Positions 59,867 through 64,000 of a stretch of 64,000 nt of DNA are shown in pieces; positions within the stretch are counted from its first letter, which is position 1, and each line of letters opens with the position of its first letter. The notes under the pieces are model-generated. The model ran no database searches. It was not told the origin of the DNA and saw nothing but the letters and a program-made list of their open reading frames with translations. The position numbers were made by a program, and so were the translations under genes. The stretch spans positions 1 through 64,000 of the forward strand of contig NZ_JAHQCX010000008.1 in assembly GCF_019042245.1 (NCBI RefSeq), written 5' to 3'. Origin of the DNA: Diplocloster modestus. GTDB taxonomy: Bacteria > Bacillota > Clostridia > Lachnospirales > Lachnospiraceae.

Positions 59867-61522
59867 TTAGAGCAGATGAACTTTTTTTGCGATACGGGCG
59901 ATCAGATTCCCTTTGGGGAAATTCTGGAGCTCCTGCTCATTCACTCCCTTTAACAGCAGCAGTACGCACATATAGATCAACGCGCCCAGAACGATAGCGA
60001 TCAATACGCTGACCGTATTTGATTTTATCAGCTTCATCAGTCCGGTATAGATCAGGAATACGGCGATTCCCATCACCGCGGAGGACAGCGCCGGTATCAC
60101 AAACGTCCTGCGGATCTCCTGCCGGTATCCCATGTGCTTGCGGATCGCCAGCCCATTCAAAATACACATCATCAGGGAAAAGAATATGTTCGCCCAGATC
60201 ACCGCTTTGATATCCATATGAAATACCTGGAGCAGCAGGACCAGGAAGGCCAGGTGGGACACCAACGATATCGCGGCATTGCGCACCGGTATCCGCATCC
60301 GGTTAATTCCCTGCAGGATACCGTTTGTCAGGGTAGACAGGGAATAGAACACCACGGATACCGCTCCCAGTCTCAAAAGCTGCGCGGGCAGCTCGCTGGA
60401 ATCGTGAAACAGCAGCTGCTGCACCGGCGCGGCCAGCGCAAAGAACCCCGCGGCGCAGGGGATCGTCAGGATCATGGTAAAACGAATGGACAGGTCCGTC
60501 CGCTTCTTCACCACGCCCCCGGCCCCTTCCGCCATGGCCCTTGTGAGCACCGGAACCGTAGAAGCCGCCATGGCCGACGCGATAGCTATGGGGATATTGG
60601 TCAGCACTTTAAACTTGCCGGAAAATATACCCCACTGGGTATCCACCATCGCCGCCTCGAAGCCATTGGCATACATCAGATTCTTAAAAACCCCCTGATC
60701 CAATATCCCGCTGATATTATAGACTGCCGTACTAAGCACCACCGGTACAATCGTAAGAAACAAAATCCGGTAGACTTCTTTATAGGACTCCTGCTTTCTC
60801 GTGTGGTCTTTCGCTATAGCCCGCCGGTTTACCCGCCGGTACAGGCTCCAGATCCACATCAGGAACAGCATTGTCACAAGGGAAGCCGCCACCACGCCAA
60901 AGGTAGCGCCCGCCGCGCCGTAAGCCGCGCCCCAGACTTCACTCTCCAGGATCGCGCTGATCTTCATTCCATACCGCACCATATAGTATGCGGCGATCAA
61001 ACCTACAGCCGTCTTAATGACCTGCTCGATGATCTGGGAAACCGCGGTGGGCATCATGGTCCCCATTCCCTGGAAATACCCGCGGTAAACTCCGATAAAT
61101 GCCACCAGCACAATCGCCGGCGCGATCACCTTCAGAGCCATGGCGCTTTCCGGGGTGGACAGGATCTTACCTGTGAAAAAATCCGCTCCCAGATATGTAA
61201 TCACCGCGATCACTGTTCCGATGATACCGGCAAATACCATGGCGCCCTTATAGATCCGCTGCGCATTTCTCCTCTGTCCCGCGCCGATCCGGGCGGCTAC
61301 CAGTTTGGATACCGCCAGCGGCAGACTGTAGGAGGAAATCAGCAGCATCATCGAATACAACTCAAATGCACAGGAATAATAACTGTTTCCCGTATCCCCC
61401 AGAATTCTGGTCAGCGGGATCCGATAGACAGCCCCGATCAGACGCACAATAATAGATGCGGCCGCCAGAATACTGCCCTGTACCAGATAATTAGATTGCC
61501 TGCGTTTTCGTCCTGTTCCCAT
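59867..61522 (-). CDS. SpoVB/MurJ-like polysaccharide flippase (MOP superfamily)
   Basis: A 551-residue integral membrane protein with about 14 helices. YLVQGSILAAASIIVRLIGAVYRIPLTRILGDTGNSYYSCAFELYSMMLLISSYSLPLAVSKLVAAR is the characteristic N-terminus of SpoVB/YkvU-type exporters. They flip lipid-linked wall or spore cortex precursors. GAGGTG lies before the ATG. It is followed by the BofC-like gene and preceded by the DUF3048 lipoprotein gene. Confidence 0.93.
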   Translation of the reverse strand: MGTGRKRRQSNYLVQGSILAAASIIVRLIGAVYRIPLTRILGDTGNSYYSCAFELYSMMLLISSYSLPLAVSKLVAARIGAGQRRNAQRIYKGAMVFAGIIGTVIAVITYLGADFFTGKILSTPESAMALKVIAPAIVLVAFIGVYRGYFQGMGTMMPTAVSQIIEQVIKTAVGLIAAYYMVRYGMKISAILESEVWGAAYGAAGATFGVVAASLVTMLFLMWIWSLYRRVNRRAIAKDHTRKQESYKEVYRILFLTIVPVVLSTAVYNISGILDQGVFKNLMYANGFEAAMVDTQWGIFSGKFKVLTNIPIAIASAMAASTVPVLTRAMAEGAGGVVKKRTDLSIRFTMILTIPCAAGFFALAAPVQQLLFHDSSELPAQLLRLGAVSVVFYSLSTLTNGILQGINRMRIPVRNAAISLVSHLAFLVLLLQVFHMDIKAVIWANIFFSLMMCILNGLAIRKHMGYRQEIRRTFVIPALSSAVMGIAVFLIYTGLMKLIKSNTVSVLIAIVLGALIYMCVLLLLKGVNEQELQNFPKGNLIARIAKKVHLL

Positions 61523-61552
61523 AGGACACCTCTGTTCCGATTATTCTTCCGT

Positions 61553-62692
61553 CTATTCCCAGCGAACCTCTCCCGCATCTGTCGCGGAAATGATGCAGAC
61601 CCAGGTTTTGCCTTGATTCAAGAGGAGCTCATTGCCGTTCTGGTCATAATAACGACCGGAATCCGTATCATCTTCGCCTCTCTCCCAGGTTCCTTCGATC
61701 ACTTTACCATCGGTAAAATATCTCATAGGACCGCCGGTCTTGGTGTCTACCCACCAGTAGCCTTTTGCATCCCTGGTATCCGCATAGCAGTACTGCAGGA
61801 TCACATTCTTGACAGCCAGCTGCTTACCGGTCATATCGTCGATCTGTTTTCCTCCATACTGGCTTCTGTAATATAAACCATCACTTTCATTGTACTCGAA
61901 GGCCGGCTTGTTCACCGGATATCCGGGTTTGACCACCTTACCGGACTGTCCGCCAGACATGTCCGCCGTCTCTCCCTCGGAGACAAAGCCCAGTTTTCCG
62001 GTGTATTCCTTGTCATAATCCATGCTGTATCCGAGCTTATCGATCCCTTTCAGAATGCCCTCGCCGCTTGCATAGCAGTTATGAGGCGCCTTTCTGTCGG
62101 AGGTACGGTAATATACGATATCTCCGGGATAGCCCGCGCCGCTGCTGGCCAGTCCGCTGACATTATTTACATAATCCTTGGACAGCAGATCCAGCGCGTA
62201 TACCGCCTGGCCATAGTGACAATAGATAGCGTCAAATTCCAATGCGAACTGCACAAAGTAATCACGGCAGCTTCGAACCGAACCAATTTTCTTTAAATCC
62301 TGCCACTCTTCCATCACACCCATCAAACGGGTCATATATCCTTCCACCGGTGCCTCATAAATCACGCCGGATCTGGAAATACCAGTCTGGGGGCAGGCAA
62401 CCTGCGCGTTGTTGAATACATAGGCGATGGGCCTGGTATCTCCAACGGACTTGTCCACCCATTCACCGGTCAGATAACTCTGTACCTGATTGCCGTTGGT
62501 CTGCCGAACCCACATATTGCCCGTGTTCTCTTCCACTTCGGCAGGCTCTTCCTCCGGGACCGGAGTCTCTGCCGGCGCTTCGGGTACCGGTGTCGCCGCC
62601 GGAGTTTCCACAGGTGCCTCCTCTTTCTTACCGCAGGCAATCATGCTGACCGCCATGGTAAGAACAAAGGCAAATGCTAATATTTTTTTCAT
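61553..62692 (-). CDS. DUF3048 family lipoprotein (YerB-like)
   Basis: A 379-residue lipoprotein with a signal peptide ending in SMIAC (Cys 20), then a Pro/Glu/Ala-rich linker of about 45 residues. The two-part DUF3048 body has RPIAYVFNNAQVACPQTGISRSGVIYEAPVEGYMTRLMGVM, IGSVRSCRDYFVQFALEFDAIYCHYGQ and a WWVDTKTGGPMRYFTDGKVIEGTWER end. Related YerB is a putative membrane-bound protein of unknown function. The ATG at 62692 overlaps the ybeY stop (ATGA), so the two are coupled. Confidence 0.93.
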   Translation of the reverse strand: MKKILAFAFVLTMAVSMIACGKKEEAPVETPAATPVPEAPAETPVPEEEPAEVEENTGNMWVRQTNGNQVQSYLTGEWVDKSVGDTRPIAYVFNNAQVACPQTGISRSGVIYEAPVEGYMTRLMGVMEEWQDLKKIGSVRSCRDYFVQFALEFDAIYCHYGQAVYALDLLSKDYVNNVSGLASSGAGYPGDIVYYRTSDRKAPHNCYASGEGILKGIDKLGYSMDYDKEYTGKLGFVSEGETADMSGGQSGKVVKPGYPVNKPAFEYNESDGLYYRSQYGGKQIDDMTGKQLAVKNVILQYCYADTRDAKGYWWVDTKTGGPMRYFTDGKVIEGTWERGEDDTDSGRYYDQNGNELLLNQGKTWVCIISATDAGEVRWE

Positions 62693-63204
62693 CACTCTTT
62701 CCTCTCTTCCTTTTCTATCTGCAAGCAATGCAGGATTTCTTCCTGTTTTGCTTCCATTCGCTTCGCTTCTTCCTCGGTTATATGATCATAACCAAACAAA
62801 TGCAGCATACTGTGGGCGATTAAAAACGCGTATTCCCTCTTCTCGGAATGCCCATATAGCTGCGCCTGTTCCCTGACCTTTTCCAAAGAAAGTATGATAT
62901 CCCCCAGCATCAGTTCCCCTGTTTCCGGGTTAAAATAATCCAGCTCATCCGCCTCAATACCGGAAAAATCCGCCGGAGAGTCATAGTCGACCAGCGGAAA
63001 TGACAATACATCCGTCGGCCTGTCGATCTGTCGGTATTCCCGGTTAATCTCACGGATCGATTCATTATCCGTCAAAGTTACGTTTAATTCCACCTCATAG
63101 GGACAGTTTACGTAGTCCAGGGCCTGCTCCACCACCTGCCCCGCTACTGCCTCCATATCCAGATCCAATTCAGTCTCACATTCTCTGATTATCTGTAAAC
63201 TCAT
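62692..63204 (-). CDS. ybeY: Endoribonuclease YbeY
   Basis: A 170-residue rRNA maturation endonuclease. NREYRQIDRPTDVLSFPL and the zinc motif HSMLHLFGYDH (HxxxHxxxxxH) are diagnostic. It processes rRNA 3' ends, mainly 16S, and aids ribosome quality control. It follows phoH, the usual bacterial order, and overlaps the DUF3048 gene. GAGGT precedes the ATG. Confidence 0.96.
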   Translation of the reverse strand: MSLQIIRECETELDLDMEAVAGQVVEQALDYVNCPYEVELNVTLTDNESIREINREYRQIDRPTDVLSFPLVDYDSPADFSGIEADELDYFNPETGELMLGDIILSLEKVREQAQLYGHSEKREYAFLIAHSMLHLFGYDHITEEEAKRMEAKQEEILHCLQIEKEERKE

Positions 63205-63261
63205 ACGAGAACCTCACTTTTTATATTGCCTACACCATGTATCAGTTATCCGGTCATATAC

Positions 63262-64000
63262 TTATCTTGTCTTTTCAGGATTACTACCGGGTTTCGTTCT
63301 CCCGCCGCTACGATATCGATCGGTCTTTTTCATGGTATTCTGTTCGTACTCCTCATAAGCCTGTACGATCTTCTGCACCAAAGGGTGACGGACCACATCT
63401 TTGCTGGTCAGATAGGAAAATCCGATATCTTCTACCTTTTTCAGAACCCGCACGGCGATATCCAGTCCTGATTTCGTGCCGGAGGGCAAATCCTTCTGAG
63501 TCATGTCTCCGGTAATGATCACCTTGGATCCGAATCCGATCCGGGTGAGGAACATCTTCATCTGAGCCGGCGTCGTATTCTGCGCCTCATCCAGGATAAT
63601 ATACGCATTGTCCAAAGTACGCCCGCGCATGTACGCCAGCGGGGCCACTTCGATCAATCCCTTTTCCATATTCTTCATAAAGCTTTCCGAACCCATGATC
63701 TGATACAGCGCATCGTAAAGGGGCCGCAGATAGGGATCCACCTTGCTCTGCAGATCTCCCGGCAGGAAACCTAATTTTTCCCCCGCCTCGATGGCAGGCC
63801 TGGTCAGGATAATCCGTCCCACCTCTTCGTCCTTAAACGCCTTGATCGCCATAGCCATAGCCAGATAGGTCTTGCCGGTACCTGCGGGGCCGATGCCGAA
63901 TACGATCATCTTTTCCCGGATCTGGTCCACGTACTGTTTCTGGCCCAGCGTTTTGGGTTTAATGGGCTTTCCATTGATGGTATGGCAGATGCAGTCCTTA
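63262..64000 (-). CDS. PhoH family ATPase (partial, runs off the window)
   Basis: The C-terminal ~245 residues of a PhoH-like P-loop protein; the N-terminus lies beyond base 64000. Reading continues upstream of the first internal ATG (63930) with [20 protein letters not shown]. Walker [10 protein letters not shown], then [33 protein letters not shown], Walker [12 protein letters not shown] and [13 protein letters not shown] are classic PhoH motifs. It is a putative RNA helicase/ATPase usually found upstream of ybeY, as here. Confidence 0.95.
   Translation of the reverse strand, partial: KDCICHTINGKPIKPKTLGQKQYVDQIREKMIVFGIGPAGTGKTYLAMAMAIKAFKDEEVGRIILTRPAIEAGEKLGFLPGDLQSKVDPYLRPLYDALYQIMGSESFMKNMEKGLIEVAPLAYMRGRTLDNAYIILDEAQNTTPAQMKMFLTRIGFGSKVIITGDMTQKDLPSGTKSGLDIAVRVLKKVEDIGFSYLTSKDVVRHPLVQKIVQAYEEYEQNTMKKTDRYRSGGRTKPGSNPEKTR

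Noticed and set aside
60134..61876. A 580-codon open frame on the plus strand
   Set aside because: It is antisense to the well-supported SpoVB-like gene, is low-complexity in His, Arg, Gln and Gly, has no ribosome binding site and matches no family; it is a by-product of codon bias on the other strand.
1..64000. tRNA, rRNA or known riboswitch genes
   Set aside because: No cloverleaf-like or conserved riboswitch core was recognised by eye; a covariance-model search would be needed to be sure.

Overview
The window looks like a chromosomal segment of a Gram-positive, spore-forming gut anaerobe of the Lachnospiraceae / Clostridia type (Bacillota). The clues are strong AGGAGG ribosome binding sites, lipobox lipoproteins, many LacI/DeoR/GntR-controlled sugar loci with RbsABC-like transporters, a SpoVB-type flippase, a BofC-like protein, a group II ECF transporter, and the order PhoH - YbeY - DUF3048 lipoprotein - SpoVB. 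The taxon is inferred from gene content and was not tested by any search.

Layout. 0-6 kb: a small [2Fe-2S] BFD-like protein and a lactonase (minus), diverging from a HTH-cupin regulator plus a potABCD polyamine importer (plus). 6-15 kb: a divergent sugar locus. The minus arm holds a PfkB kinase, class II aldolase, DeoR regulator, rhamnulokinase-like kinase and Gfo/Idh dehydrogenase. The plus arm holds a sugar ABC importer whose binding-protein gene is frameshifted. 15-24 kb: an L-xylulose-type operon (FGGY kinase, 3-epimerase, 4-epimerase) with a LacI operator in its promoter region, a ferredoxin-nitroreductase, a WYL regulator overlapping a 58-residue Cys-rich ORF, an aldo/keto reductase, L-rhamnose isomerase and a LacI repressor. 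24-31.5 kb: a sensory-rhodopsin-transducer-like (ASRT) gene, then a minus-strand operon read from 31.4 kb: ECF S component, fused EcfAA', EcfT, two SAM hydroxide adenosyltransferases, GNAT and a GntR regulator.

31.6-39.8 kb is an AT-rich accessory island. It holds a DNA methyltransferase, a 911-residue type IIG-like restriction-modification protein, a type II Thoeris pair (membrane macro-domain ThsA and TIR-like ThsB), a DUF6061-like ORF and a decayed MobV relaxase. Both edges carry a copy, in inverted orientation, of a ~280-bp self-complementary element. Its 181-bp core is conserved between the copies, while the outer arms differ between copies but stay self-complementary within each copy.

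39.8-52.4 kb is a second sugar region: three LacI regulators (two close paralogs), an LsrB/RhaS-like ABC importer, an RbsD/FucU mutarotase, two paralogous ~400-residue cupin proteins and a GlcG/UPF0303-like protein. Consensus promoters here have dyad operators lying inside the -35/-10 spacer. 52.4-64 kb is mostly core: trpS, DUF5662, TraX-like, glycogen debranching enzyme, a UPF0251/NifX-like pair next to a 72-bp-arm palindrome, a NimA-like flavoprotein, a BofC-like protein, SpoVB-like flippase, DUF3048 lipoprotein, ybeY and a partial phoH.

How it fits together: most of the window imports and breaks down deoxy- and pentose sugars under separate local repressors. A candidate three-site operator set (shared GTTGAACA half-sites) links the ECF / SAM-hydrolase operon to the aldo/keto reductase. 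The aldo/keto reductase and the first SAM-hydrolase gene also share a leader hairpin with one compensatory and one wobble base-pair change. Long hairpin elements recur at gene and island borders and are the most unusual DNA-level feature.
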